Below are positions 10,200 to 23,050 of a stretch of DNA of 58,000 bases, one piece after another. Location: assembly GCA_014529385.2 (NCBI GenBank), contig CM043952.1:158071557-158129556 (forward strand). Direction: 5' to 3'. Source of the DNA: Adiantum capillus-veneris. Its lineage: Eukaryota > Streptophyta > Polypodiopsida > Polypodiales > Pteridaceae. Position 1 is the first letter of the stretch. Each line of letters opens with the position of its first letter. Under the pieces are notes generated by a model, which saw only the letters and a list, made by a program, of their open reading frames with translations, had not been told where the DNA came from and did no database searches. The translations under genes were made by a program, and so were the position numbers.

Positions 10200-13100
10200 G
10201 GTGAAAGCTCTTCCTGTCTATGTAAGTGTCTTGCGATGAAGTTGTGTTTTTAGTAGTGACTATCTATGAGTTGTTGTCACTCCTTACGATCCATATCCGC
10301 ATCAAAACTGGTTTTTGACCATAGGAGTAGATAGACCATGTCCTAAGGAAGCTATAGAGTGCTTTGGAGGCCAAAATCGTCCTGCCCAAAATAGGCGGTT
10401 TATCTTTGACATGATTCTATCCAAGTGTCAAAAATGACTTTGGAGCACGGATACTCTACATGTTCTTGGTAGCAAGTTTTGTTTTCATTTGAAGTACTAT
10501 AGCTATAAAAATCATCGTATTAGGCTTACAATAATAAGGTTAGCTTTTGGTGTTTGACACACACATGAGACTGATCTAGATGAGAGTGCACTAGACTTAG
10601 GTTTTCTAAGAGATTAGCTATGTCTTGTAGCCTCTATGCACTAGTCGAGTCATGTAAGGGCCTCCTCCTAGCCCTTACGCATGGCCAACACATCTGAGGC
10701 ACTGACTCAACAAAAAAAGATAATAATAATAATAATAATAAATATATTTTAACCAATGCATGAGAGATTACCTTTTTCACTCAAGAAAATTAGAAAAAGG
10801 AAAAAGAAAGAGAAGATAAGGATGAGGTGAGTAAGTAGCTTGTTGAAGAAGCTTTGAAAAGGAGGAAAAGTTATCAAGATAAGTAAAAATGACTTATTGA
10901 TAAAGAAGAAAAGCTATCAAGATAAGTTAAGACATTTATCAAAATAAGCATAAAAAGAGATCTTCCCTACTCGTTCAACACTTCTCTTCTTATTTTTGTG
11001 CAAACTTGAGATTAAGCTTGATAAAGCCATAGCTAAACCTCTTTCACACGCACCTCCTACACACCTCTCCTACACATACATCTCTCCAAGAAAAGCCATG
11101 GCCAAAACCCCAATCAACTTGTTATTGCACTCTCCCTCTCCTCTCTTCAAATTCTAAACTTCCCATAGCTTGAATTTCCTTTGCTTCTTGTCATTCTCTC
11201 ATTTCAAGTGGCCAAATTGGTGGTCTTCAAGTGAAGTGAAGCGAGAAAGAGCCGGCTACGTCAACATACTTCTTTGTGACTCTTCCAAAGCAAGGAGAAT
11301 ATTCTACCATACACACACTAAGGTAATGTTTTTTTTGCTACTGCACTTTCTTGAAAGTGATTTACTTTTTTGTTAATCTTAAGAAGAAGTTGTTAATAGT
11401 TTTTACTCCATTGCATGAGCATTTTGCACAGCACTAGCATGTCCACTCTTAGGATCGAATTTTGCAAATTTCTCTTACGTTACCATTCATCAAAGGATTC
11501 TACTCTTGCATAACCAATTAGAGGAAATTTTAAGATCATAAGTTGATGCATTTTAGATGTTAGTGTTTACTAATCATTGTTCACACTTAAGCAAAGGTCA
11601 TTGTATAGAGCATATGCATTATTCATTTCAAGTTTATCGACTTTCAAGTTTGTTTTGTAACTATGAAGAAGGGGGGAGTAAGGGGATAGCTTCATGGAAG
11701 TGAGGACCATGTTGCTTGAACATAAAACTCCCATCGCTTCCATGGAGATGTCCCATGAATGGAAAATGATGTAAAGGAAAATAAATGGGAGTCGTCCAAG
11801 ACGGGGTTAATTTGAAACTGACATCGATACAAAACCTTAACTCTTAAGATACTCGTTGAGTTTTTTTAAGGTCTTGTTTGAGTAGAAATTAAAAGAAAAT
11901 GGGAACCAAGGGATTATAATATAAAGAACTTGATATAAATTTCCATTAGGATAGAAACTTTACCGAGATGATTGGACATTGACCACCATAGCATAACATA
12001 GAAGTTAAGTGTAATATCTATCTTAAATGTTTAGAAAAAGGTTGGCGCAGGTGTTTACCTGTGGGGGATGGTCCTTTTTGGCTAATACTAATAATCGTTG
12101 GTCTATACTTTGAGCTCTGGTTCATTCAATGACCTAGAATTGGGATTGGATGGGAGTGAGTTGCCGACCGGGTGCGAGGACCCGCGGATATGTCTGGAAA
12201 TTGGCCTAGTCCAGGTAGGCCTGATGGTGATGGAAAAAGGGAGGAAGAAAAAAGGGATTCCAAGAAGGAATTGATAAGGGAGGAGGATGTGTTTAATTAA
12301 GAAACTCTTTTAATTGTTTGGTAAGAAGAAACCTTGGAAAGGCTAGGAATCTAGATGGGCTATCCTGCAATTGTCCTCAGCAGCCATACATTTGCTCTAC
12401 TTTTTGGATTATTTATCCAAAAGGAACATAAAGTAGGGTAATTATGTAAGCCTTTCCCACACAAGCTAAAGAAAAATAAGAATTGGAAATTGTGTAAAGG
12501 TGCCGCCTCCACACATGGCAGAGGAGACAAGCTACCCAAGTCCTAGGATGATGATAGGGATATGCATGGAGAAGTATATGTGATTGCTTGAAAGATAACT
12601 GGATAGCCTTTATAATACTAAGGGAAAAAAGAAATTAAAACATTCTAAAAATGAGAAAGGTGGGAACGAGCCGATAAATGCACACTTGCAAGGGTATGCA
12701 ACAGTTTGCATGCTGCTTTCAAATGCTTGAAATGTATTCTTGGTTCAACGCGATTGGAATATTGTTTTCTAGTATCATAGTACTACCTTGGAAAGGTGCA
12801 CTTACAAAACGGTTCGGTGGGAGGGTGGATTTTGGAGGGTTAATTTGTTGGCCAAAATGTTGAACCCAATTTTATGTTGTATACTAAGTTAAACCCAGGC
12901 CGTGGTAAGGGATTTTGACCTACAGAGTGGGGATCAGACCTGGGAACGAGGGATTCATATAGATCGGAAATACACTCATCTTAAGGGAATGCATTCATGG
13001 CTATGCTTGGTCATAACCGAGGGAAAAGCCTCAGTGACCTTGAACCAAGGGTGAATTAGAGAACTCCCACCACTTGACCCTAGAAGGTTGAGTTTAAATT

Positions 13101-14130
13101 TAGTTTGATGACTTTGATGGGAAAGTTGGATCAGTAGGCAAAGATTCTTTGGGGCTACCATATGAGAAAAAGTGAATGTTATCACCCCCTTGAGTTGGCA
13201 TCAAAGAGCAGGAGGAGTCATGTCTTGGTGTCGCTCTCAAGCGGGAGGGATGTCGGAGATCATGGTGTATCCATTTGGAGATGGTACAATGGTGGTCCCT
13301 GGCATGGCCCTCACAGGTCATCTACATCCCACAAATTGACATTTTATGTATGTGGTTCTCACTTTGCTATCATCAATACAATGAGGCTTAGCAGCCGATC
13401 AACACTTCTTCTTCTCATGATGAGATAGATGATAAGAAGCCTTAAAGAAAGTAGTGAAGAAAAAATCATCTTCTCTTCCTTCTTCACCTCAAGTTCCTCT
13501 AATTCAAAAATTTCTTCTTATGGAGACCCTAGTGTTCTCAAAATGACCAAGCATTGAAGACATAGACATTCTTTTGCTACTTGGAAGAGAGCTCATATTA
13601 TGAAGAATTTTGAAAAAGGAGGAAAGTAGGACATGTGAGCTTACATCAATGCCCAAAGTCCCATGACTAGCTTGGTATTTTTCCATTACTCTATGATAGA
13701 CTCTCAAGGATCAAGTTGAAGGACCCAAGCAAGAAGGTTGGCAAACCAATTGATAGGAGGTAAATAATTTATGAGAGAGATGAATGCCAATGTTTCTACC
13801 AAAAGTGGGAAGTCAAAGGGCATATGCAGCTACCAAGGTAGAGATTAGTTCTCCAGAGCTGAAGTAGAGATAATTCATGCTTCAAGTCGGGGGGAAAAAG
13901 GACACTCACAAAGAGCATGCTCTCAAAACCATAGTAAAAAGGAGTCTCATTGAGCTGTATCTTCTTCAAGAATTTGGTTCTCAATTTCAAGGTCTCCCAT
14001 GCATTGGAGCATCATGTCAGGACCCAGATTGTAGCTTGCTCATTGCAAAACCTTATAGGTGCTCCTTCTATAGTGTACACATCTAGCATTACTAGAATTT
14101 GACACCATTCTAATGACTCAAAGTCTAGTT
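10200..14130. other. Gene-free stretch
   Basis: About 3.9 kb in which neither strand gives a recognisable protein. It is AT-rich with purine-rich patches (10790-10900) and a CT-rich region (11040-11160). A short AAT run lies near 10720. It is probably very old transposon-derived DNA. Confidence 0.5.
10718..10742. repeat. AAT/ATA microsatellite
   Basis: Seven or so AAT units in a row. Confidence 0.85.
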
Positions 14131-14532
14131 TCAAAAATGGCTCTAGAACATGTGACGGGTCCAAATACGGTCAATCCATTTGCAATTCTCCCTTTTCAAT
14201 TCTCTGCATTCAAATGCTCTGTGCATCGAAAGATGTGTATATGGAGCGAGCTTGGCAAAGCGAGCTTTTTTTTTTGGGAGGGAGGGCCACCAATGCACCA
14301 CCATTGCCACCCTCATTGGCCAGCAAAGATACCAGTTCTTCTCTTCCGTCCTCTCCTCCTCCACCATCTCCTTGGCCACCACTATTGTCGCCCTCCTCGG
14401 CTACTTAAGCCACCCTCTCCTCTTTTCACCTCCACCTCCACCTATCACCTCTCATCCTCCCTATCCTTTGCTCTCCACTCTCCTGCTCTCTCTTCCTCTC
14501 ACTGCCTCCACACCTCTTTCTCACTAACTTCT

Positions 14533-15022
<490 letters not shown>

Positions 15023-15154
15023 CAGCCATACACATACTACATCACATTGTAACTTTGGTAACATAGGTCATATTTGACCTCCGAGGACGATAATAAAATC
15101 TATCTACCTATCTATCTCTCTCCCTGGACATAGAGAGAGAAGGAGAGAATATAG

Positions 15155-15355
<201 letters not shown>

Positions 15356-15439
15356 ATGTATGTGTATATATACATGTGTGTCCATGTGTGTATTCACTAC
15401 TTTCCCACTAGTGATATCACTAATGAGGAAATCTAGTGA

Positions 15440-15865
15440 AGGGAGAGCTTACCGTTTTCAGATTTCAACCATTAGCATTGCAGATCTTGACCTCGACATT
15501 GACACCATCATTGTCTTCGTTGTCGACATTGACATCCTTGTCGTCAAGTACCTCAGCGTCTAGAAGCATTGTACCAGACTTTGTGCAATCTAAAAGAAAT
15601 ACCTCTCTAGCAATAGAGAGAGGGGCCCCTTGGAGGGGGGTTTGGGACCCCAACATATGGTGTCGTCTCTTCTTTCTCTCTCCCTAGAACTCTCATGCAC
15701 TTTGCACTCATAGTTTTCCACTCTCTTTGTTTTGGTCATTTATCATTCTCTCATTTAAGTACGGAAGGTTGTTCCTTCTGCTATAAGTAAAAGGAACCTT
15801 GAGCACTTATTGGTCACTCATCCTAAGCTGCCATACACCATCATTCACTTCCGTTGCACATTACA
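15440..15865 (+). repeat. 3' part of a B-family LTR, decayed
   Basis: The segment repeats the order of landmarks seen in the R-U5 half of the B-family LTRs. These are a GTC/GAC trinucleotide-rich stretch, the hairpin CTCTCTAGCAATAGAGAGAG, CCTTGGAGGGGGGTTTG, TACGGAAGG...CCTTC, AAAAGGAACCTTGAGCAC, and the end CACTTCCGTTGCACATTACA. Its 5' half is missing. This is the most diverged B-family copy in the window. Confidence 0.7.
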
Positions 15866-15966
15866 TATTCTTTGTAACCTAGACATTGTATTAGATCCAC
15901 CAAGATTGTATCAATTTGGTCTCATAGGTCATTTTGGCCTATTGAAGATGTTTAATACAACATTTC

Positions 15967-15967
<1 letters not shown>

Positions 15968-16018
<51 letters not shown>
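15968..16018. repeat. CT microsatellite
   Basis: A run of about 25 CT units. Confidence 0.9.
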
Positions 16019-16020
<2 letters not shown>

Positions 16021-17480
16021 AATTACTAATCGTGCATTATCCCACCTGTGTCATAATAGCTGAGTCATTCCGTGCCCAACGTTTTTTGGTCCCATTCCTC
16101 TCCAAACTTGTGTTGCAGCTGAGCAATCACAAACTTTTTGTTGATATCTAATTGATCTATGCAATACAAGAAGATAGGTTAGAACAAGGGAATAGTTATA
16201 AAACATTTAAAACAACACATAGATACGTACAACCAAAGTATGTGGAGTCGAGGCATGTACAGCTCCAGCAACTTCCCTATGCGCTGGTGAAAAAGGACAC
16301 CGCCTCCGATGGGCACAACCTGCCCGTCCACGTCAATGTTGCTATGGAGGTAAATTCACTAAATTTGAAGGTTTTTACACTAATTTTCTCTAAATTTTGT
16401 AGGTTTTCTCACCTTCAAAATTAAAAACTTAGAGGTAAATCTCAAAAATTATAGGTGGGATTACATTAAACCTTTGAGCATTGCATCCATCCCCTCCTTG
16501 TAGAGGCTTCAACTAATCTCACTTGGTTTCCACTTTTGACGCCCCTCAAGGGCTAGTACTAGGTGCAACCTCTAACAAAGCAACTCACAAGTGGAGCCAT
16601 TGCGCTACCCCTCTTATCTCCTACCACTCCAGTAGCATGTTTCCCGTAGCGGTCACTCACCATTAATTCGGTGGAGGCTACTATCATGTTTGGCCTGATC
16701 GTCCACCACCCATTGCTCCATTGACCATTGACCAACCCTTCTAAAAAGCCAGCAGTACAACCACTATCAGCCAATGTCCTCACCTTTCTAGCCACATCAC
16801 TGGCAGCTCTAGATTTCAAAAATTCTTGCCCTAGCATGTCCCCTCTGTATGTTTCAAAAGCAACACACCCCAAGTTGTCTTTGGTACTGGCTATAGCCCA
16901 ATAGGTCCCTAAATGTCATCACATGTGAAAGTATCACCATCCAATCTCCATTCTAAGCATGGCATAAAACCAACTAGAATTGCTCTATTTTTTAAAAAAT
17001 TAGAGATGATGAGTAAATATATAGTATTCCTAATGGTTTCAAGAAAAATGTATTCACTACCTATATAGTGCAAGGACACCCTAAAGAGAAGAAAACCCTA
17101 AAGGGAAAATAAGCAAAAGAAAAACACAAACATATCAATGTGCAGTCAACCATTTCTTTATATGGACCCACAAAGTCTTTTGACTTTCCAATTTTAAGGG
17201 TCATTCATTTCCTAAACCCACCTTTAATTTATGCACTTAAGATGTTGTGAAAGGCTTTTTATTTTTCCAAGATTGAGGAGACCTAATAGTTAAATATGCA
17301 ACTTCAATTTTAATAGCCAACTCTTCAACGTAGGCGAAAGGAAACCCTTGGCCAAGAAGTCCATAGGGAAGTGGTAGAGAAAACGTGCGATTCCTCTTTG
17401 CACCTCTTACCATCCAATGGTCACCATCACATAAACTTTGATTGTTGACATTTCAAGCCTTACTGAACATTTTCATTACG
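16019..17480. other. Gene-free stretch
   Basis: No recognisable protein. A minus-strand open frame at 16559-16873 (104 residues) has no motif I know, and nothing around it supports it. The rest is AT-rich. Confidence 0.45.
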
Positions 17481-17483
17481 AAA

Positions 17484-17546
<63 letters not shown>

Positions 17547-17590
17547 CGCACGCGCATGCACGTGCATCTGTCTCTCTCTCTCTCTCTCCA
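17484..17590. repeat. GT-GC-CT compound microsatellite
   Basis: A GT run of about 55 bases (17484-17538) passes into GCGCGCGC and then ACGCGCATGCACGTGCAT, followed by a CT run. From 17484 to about 17567 nearly every step alternates purine and pyrimidine. Confidence 0.9.
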
Positions 17591-17599
17591 TTTAAGTGT

Positions 17600-18363
17600 T
17601 TGGAAAAAATCATTTTTAAGTTTTTACACTATTTCTCCTTTTCCCCTTGCTCTCAACCACCATTTTTAAAATTGAAAATCGCATGATATTAAGCTGAGAC
17701 ACATTTCTCCCGAATACAGACCATTAACATGTCAAATGTGTTCTAATAATCACTCAATTTATTATAGCAAAAAATGTTGCCTTCTTGAGACCATCGTGAA
17801 GTCTTCTCCTTATTTTCTACACCACTCAAATGGAGAATCAGACTTTATTCAAAAGAAGGAGATTTTTCTCCATATTTTCTTCTACCAAGGGATTCTTTCT
17901 AAGGGGGGCATCTTCACTTATCGCGACTTCTTGAGCTCACTTCATCCGTCGTTCCTCTTCTTTGTGCAAAAGTGGCAGTCAAGCTTATTGGCGCTACTGA
18001 GTCAGGCTCTTAGTTCATGGTTTCTTCACCTCGCACTTGTTACACCCAAAGGTGCATTGAGGGAGAGATCCAAACGTCCCCCATCTTCAACCAAAACCGA
18101 AAAATTCTAAGAGGGGGTAGTAGTCAACAAAAGGGGGTTCATTTCATCAAACTCAAGAAGTCTCTAGAGAGAGATCTTTAAGAAAATGGTCTTTGATAAT
18201 TGTTGCTCGTAACATGATAAAAAATGTGAAAAAGGGTAAAACTTGTGTTGTAATAGGATATGATGAAGCAAAATACCATCATGTCTTCTTTATTTGAAGC
18301 TTTCAAGAGATTCTTTTGCCTAAAGTAAGTATGTAGTGGCAACAGACTTGAGTTGGGCTAAAC
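17600..18363. other. Gene-free stretch
   Basis: An open frame at 17736-18110 (124 residues, plus) has no recognised motif and low-complexity character. Nothing else is supported before element G begins. Confidence 0.4.
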
Positions 18364-18499
18364 TGTTGAGAGAGAGAGCACAAAAATAGAACCCCAAAGT
18401 GTGTAGAATACACACATGAGATGATGTATATATAGAGGGGACCTGGGTGCCATATATAGAGAAGCCATATATTGAGTAGCTTCACATATAAGCTCAACA
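18364..18499 (-). repeat. Element G 3' LTR
   Basis: 136 bp, TG...CA ends with the inverted pair TGTTGAG/CTCAACA. Contains a short GA run and TATATATAGAGG. Nearly identical to 21257-21414. Confidence 0.85.
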
Positions 18500-18599
18500 C
18501 CCCCGCTCAAATAAGGGTCCCTAACTGTGGATGAAAAAACCCATGGAGGATCAAGGGAAAAACCCACAGCTCTATATACACCCACCGTTATATTATAAA

Positions 18600-18722
18600 A
18601 ATCATTGAATATACAAATGTTCATGAGGAGCTATATCACTCCTTTTACAATGAATATTTTATGAGAAGCTACATCACTCCTTTTACAATGAATGTTTTAT
18701 GAGGAGTTACATTACTCCTATC
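18600..18722. repeat. 46-bp tandem repeat in element G
   Basis: About two and a half copies of a unit containing CATCACTCCTTTTACAATGA, with a few mismatches. Confidence 0.75.
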
Positions 18723-19204
18723 CTATCAAATACAATAATGAATACAAAAGTTCTATAAAGAGGTGTAAAGACTATCGATTAGCTTGTAATAATCAGAAGT
18801 GTCTCCGTGAATCTGTTGTGTAGCTTGTCATCACTATCGCATCACCAAACATATCTTCATGTTGTCATCAATATGGCATCACCAAACATGTCTTCATAAA
18901 TCTTTTATCGTCACCAAGTTTGTCTTCATGAAATCAATTCTTTGATCAATCCTACATAGATCATAGACTCAAAAAACATAGTCGTGAAAATTATTAGCAT
19001 CGTTAGTGAAATAATTACGTTCACAATGCCATAAGAGATGGTTCGCGACGCCACTCTTTTGACGACATATATACGCACGACAACATATGTGGACATCAAG
19101 TATGAACATAAAAAGTACAAGATGCATGATACGTGATGCAAATGACATGTGTATATACTACATAAAATGGCATTTATCAATGTAGTGATATCAATGAGTA
19201 TCAT

Positions 19205-19965
19205 CAAAGTATTAACAAAATATCATCATTGTATCAACGAAAAGCATCATAGAATAATCATTGTATCAACGAAACAACATCATGGTATCACCGAAAATAA
19301 GCATGGTATCAACGAAACAATATCATGATATCACGAGAATAACCATGGTATCAACGAAAAAACATCATGGTATCACGGAGAATAACCATGGTATCAACGA
19401 AACAACATCATGATATCACCAAGAATAATCATTGTATCAACGAAACAACATCATGGCATCACCGAGAATAACCATGGTATCAACGAAACAACATCATGGT
19501 ATCACCGAGAATAAGCATGGTATCAAAGAAACAATATCATGATATCACCGAGAATAACCATAGTATCAACAAAAAAACATCATGGTATCACCGAAAATAA
19601 CCATGGTATCAATGAAACAACATCATGATATCACCGAGAATAATCATTGTATCAACGAAACAACATCATGGCATCACCAAGAATAACCATGGTATCAACG
19701 AAACAACATCATAGTATCACCGAGAATAACCATGGTATCAACGAAACATCATCATGGTATCAACGGAAATCACCATGGAATCAACGAAATATCATCATGG
19801 TATCACCGAGAATAACCATGGTAACAACGAAATATCATCATGGCAACACCGAGAATAACCATGGTATCAACGAAAATCACCATGACCAAAGTACTAACAA
19901 AACATCATCATGGTACCATCAAAATCACTATGGTATCAACGAGAAATTATCAATAAAACGACGTA
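19205..19965. repeat. 43-bp tandem array in element G
   Basis: Roughly 16-17 degenerate copies of a 43-bp unit built from AACGAAACAACATCATGG, TATCACCGAGAATAACC and ATGGTATC. Units themselves have an internal ATCATGGTATCA/CCATGGTATCA half-repeat. It is not a CRISPR: there are no unique spacers and the units vary throughout. Confidence 0.85.
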
Positions 19966-20114
19966 AACTATATCTCTAGAAGAATAATTATACAAGAATC
20001 AATGAACGAGTATATCATATAACAAAAGATCATGTACCAACATTAGCTCAATAGAATTTGGACGATCATCATCAACGGCTCGACTGAATCGGAATGATAT
20101 GTAACTGGCTTCTG

Positions 20115-21245
20115 CAGCAAAGTTATGTCAGTAACAAATATATGATTGATGAAGAAAAAATATAATTGAGAAGATTTCAATTATGAGGAAAATCAAAAGC
20201 AAAAAGTAAAATTTTGCTTTTCAAACATATTCGCAGTCCGAGACGATAACCCAAAATCGGTGCAAAATTTAGAGAAACTTTCTTCAGCAATGTTGTAGAC
20301 CACATCGATTCCGATAGCTTGAGCGAATAGTTTCTGTAAAATCTTTCTCAATTAAGAGAAAAATCAAAAATCAAAAAACGAAAGTTGCTTTTCAGGCATG
20401 TACGCAGTCCGCCAACGATAACTCAAAATCAATACAGAATTTGGAAAAAACTTTCTTTTGCAAAGTTATAGACCACATCAATTTCCGTGCCTTCGCGGGC
20501 TGTTTCTGCAAAATCTTTCTTAACTAGGAGAAAAATCGAAAACAAAAAGCGAAAGTTGCTTTTTAGACATGTACGCAATCCGCCAACGATAACTCAAAAT
20601 CGGTACAGAATTTGAAAAAAAATTATTCTGCCAAGTTGTAGACCACATCGATTCCAATGCCGGCACAGGCTAGTTTTTGCAAAATCGTTTTCAATCAGGA
20701 GAAAAATCAAAAACAAAAAGCGAAGTTGCTTTTCAGGTATGTATGCAGTCTGCGACGAACGATAAGTCAAAATTGGTGCAGAATTTGAAAAAACTTTCTT
20801 CTGCAAAGTTGTAGACCACATCGATTCCGGTGCTTGTCTCAAGTTGTTTCTGCAAAATCATTTTCAATTAAGAGAAAAATCAAAAAGATAAAAACGAAAG
20901 TTGTTTTTCAGGTATGTACGCAGCCCACGAGAACGATAACTCAAAATCAGTGCAGAATTTGAAAAAACTTTCTTCTGCAAAGTTGTAGACCACATCGATT
21001 CTAGTCCCTTTGGCGGGTAGTTTCTGCAGAATCTTTTCCAATTAGCAGAAAAATCGAAAACAAAATACGAAAGTTGCTTTTCGGACATGTACGCTGTCCG
21101 AGAACGATAACTCAAAATCGGTGCAGAATTTGAAAAAAAAAATCCTCTGCAAAGTTATAGATCACATCGATTCTGTTGCCCTCCTCGAGTAGTTTCTTCA
21201 AAATCGTTTTCAATCAGGAGAAAAATCGACAACAAAAATGTCCTA
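20115..21245. repeat. ~172-bp tandem array in element G
   Basis: Six full copies plus a partial first copy. The landmark GTTGTAGACCACATCGATTC recurs at about 20292, 20465, 20635, 20808, 20982 and 21154, giving spacings of 170-174 bp. Each unit also carries GAGAAAAATC, AAAGTTGCTTTTC, GTACGCAGTCCG, AACGATAACTCAAAATC and CAGAATTTGAAAAAACTTTC in the same order. The array ends a few bases from the element's primer binding site. Confidence 0.9.
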
Positions 21246-21256
21246 CTCTAATACCA
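21246..21256 (-). other. Element G primer binding site
   Basis: Minus-strand TGGTATTAGAG directly after the LTR end matches the initiator tRNA-Met site TGGTATCAGAG with one mismatch. Confidence 0.8.
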
Positions 21257-21257
21257 T

Positions 21258-21294
<37 letters not shown>

Positions 21295-21414
21295 ACAGAA
21301 ATAGAACCCCAAAGTGTGTAGAATACACACATGAGTTGATGTATATATAGAGGGGACCTGGGTGCCATATATAGAGAAGCCATATATTGAGTAGCTTCAC
21401 ATATAAGCTCAACA
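21257..21414 (-). repeat. Element G 5' LTR
   Basis: 158 bp. It is longer than the partner LTR because its GA run is expanded (about 21259-21293). Confidence 0.85.
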
Positions 21415-21699
21415 TAAACAATAGTTGGAGGAGGTTAGGAAGGCAAGATTACTATCTAGAGAGATCTTCCTTTCTTCAGCCCGATGCAGCTAACCAAGTA
21501 CACTTCTATAGGGCCGGCCTGAAAATCAAAAAGAGTCAGGGCCGGGTCACTCGCTAAGAGACGGGGATGGGAATATGATACAAGAGCAAATGAAATGGCT
21601 AAGTTGATGCTTGGTCGCTTAAGACAAGTCATTGGCCAACCAGAGGTCCGATCTCAGCAAGTGGATGAGGCCAGAGCGTCCTTGCTCACGAGTGTCAAC

Positions 21700-23050
21700 A
21701 AGAAGATTCCCTAGTCTTAAGCCAATCTTCTCAAGTTGGCCTTTTCAGAAGATGAGTACTCGCTTGTGTTGCAAGCTCTAGGCAAAGAGAAGTCCTCTGG
21801 TTGGGATGGGTTGACTATTGAGTTCTTCAGGGAATTTAAGGGTGAACTCAAGTCTCCTATCACTCGAATGGCTAACCACCAAGCCTTGGTCCAAGGGTCA
21901 TTGGATACAAGTGTCAAGAGAGGCCTCATCAAGCCTATACCTAAACAGGTTTGGTGTTTGGAACTTAAGCACTGGTGGCCCATTACTATGATGTCTATGG
22001 TATATAAAATCATTGCCAAAGCGATCGCCCTAAGAATCGCCCCCCTTCTCAACAGAGTCATTTCCCACATCAACACAGATTTATCAAAGGAAAGTCTATA
22101 TATGACAACATCTTGGCAGCAATGGTTGGCATTGAATATGCAACCTTTACCAAGCAAGAGTGCATTTTGCTACAGCTCGACCTAGACAAGGCGTATGATA
22201 GGATTACATGGTCCTTCATAGAAGATGTCATGAACGCACTAGGCTTTGGGCCTCGCCTCTACCGTCTAGTTCACACTCTAGGTGCTGGTAGCCAGTCAGA
22301 ACTCCTCTTCAATGATAGAAGTGTGGGCTCCTTCGAAGTCAAAATATCTATCAAGCAGGGGTGCCCCTCACCCCCTTTTTATTCTCCATCAGCTCGCATC
22401 CTCTGATGACGATGCTCAAAGCTAGTGCCGCACGAGGGAAAATCCAAGGTTTGACCTTGCCTGGCAACAACCAGTTTCTAGATAATCTATTCGCAAATGA
22501 CTCCCCCCTTTTCTTGAAGGCTTGCCCTCAGATAGTCAGGAAGGCTCTGGAGATTGTGCAAACATTTTTCGTTGCCTCAGTGTCGAAATGCAACATTGAG
22601 AAGTCCAGGATAATCTCCGTGTCCGAAAACAATTCTTTTGACCTTTCTTTATGGACAGGTGAGATTGTTTCGAAAGGAAAAATAGTCGAACATTTAGGAG
22701 CTCCCTTGGGGGTAGTGTTGTGCACAAACAAAGATTTCAGTGGGTTATGGAAAAGGTCAGAAGTAGAATGAGAAGATGGGAGTATGTTCTACTTCCATTC
22801 TCAAATCGGGTGAAAGTGATCAATTCGTTTATGATTTTTAAGATTGCCTTCACTAGCCCGCTGCTCAAGATAGCCAAATGTAACTCAAAAGAGTTCTTGA
22901 AACCGGTGAAAAGATTATGTGGGAAAACAACACCGAACGATCGACACCGTGGCAATGGGAAAAATGGGAGACAGTTGCTCGATTGGCAGATCCTCAACAG
23001 ACAGGGCCAATGGAGACAGGTGGCCAGAGCTGATGTCAGTAGATAGACGC
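21700..23050 (+). pseudogene. L1-type LINE reverse transcriptase, dead
   Basis: The RT blocks appear in order in three frames: KEKSSGWDGLTIEFF, KRGLIKPIPKQ, WWPITMMSMVYKIIAKAIAL (all 21736-22080), then LLQLDLDKAYDRITWSFI (about 22170; motif A with its Asp). SIKQGCP followed by SPF comes next (motif B, about 22350), then LFANDSPLF (about 22490), where the catalytic FADD of motif C is FAND. A thumb-like segment RRWEYVLLPFSNRVKVINS follows (about 22770). Two or more frameshifts and the lost second catalytic Asp make it inactive. The endonuclease end and a poly(A) tail were not found, so the copy is truncated. In life the protein nicks DNA and primes cDNA synthesis at the target. Confidence 0.85.

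Larger units (their letters stand above)
18364..21414 (-). mobile_element. Element G: complete non-autonomous LTR retrotransposon
   Basis: Two near-identical short LTRs (18364-18499 and 21257-21414) flank the element, both beginning TGTTGAG and ending CTCAACA. The 5-bp target duplication TAAAC is present at 18359-18363 and 21415-21419. A minus-strand primer site TGGTATTAGAG abuts the right LTR. A polypurine tract GAGCGGGGG (minus strand, 18500-18508) abuts the left LTR, so the element points leftward. The 2.76-kb interior has no gag or pol. Instead it holds a ~172-bp tandem array next to the primer site and a 43-bp tandem array further in. The element must have used enzymes supplied in trans. 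The LTRs differ little apart from the length of their GA run, so the insertion looks fairly recent. Confidence 0.85.

Noticed and set aside
13193-13210. TGGCATCAAAGAGC as a primer binding site
   Set aside because: It carries an extra base and a mismatch, and no LTR end or second LTR is nearby.
16559-16873. Minus-strand 104-residue open frame as a gene
   Set aside because: No recognised motif, no neighbouring exon and no start context; the length is within chance expectation.
17736-18110. Plus-strand 124-residue open frame as a gene
   Set aside because: Composition is Phe/Leu/Ser-rich without domain signatures and nothing around it supports expression.
19205-19965. Regular ~43-bp repeats as a CRISPR array
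   Set aside because: Units vary along their whole length, there are no unique spacers, and the context is a plant retroelement.
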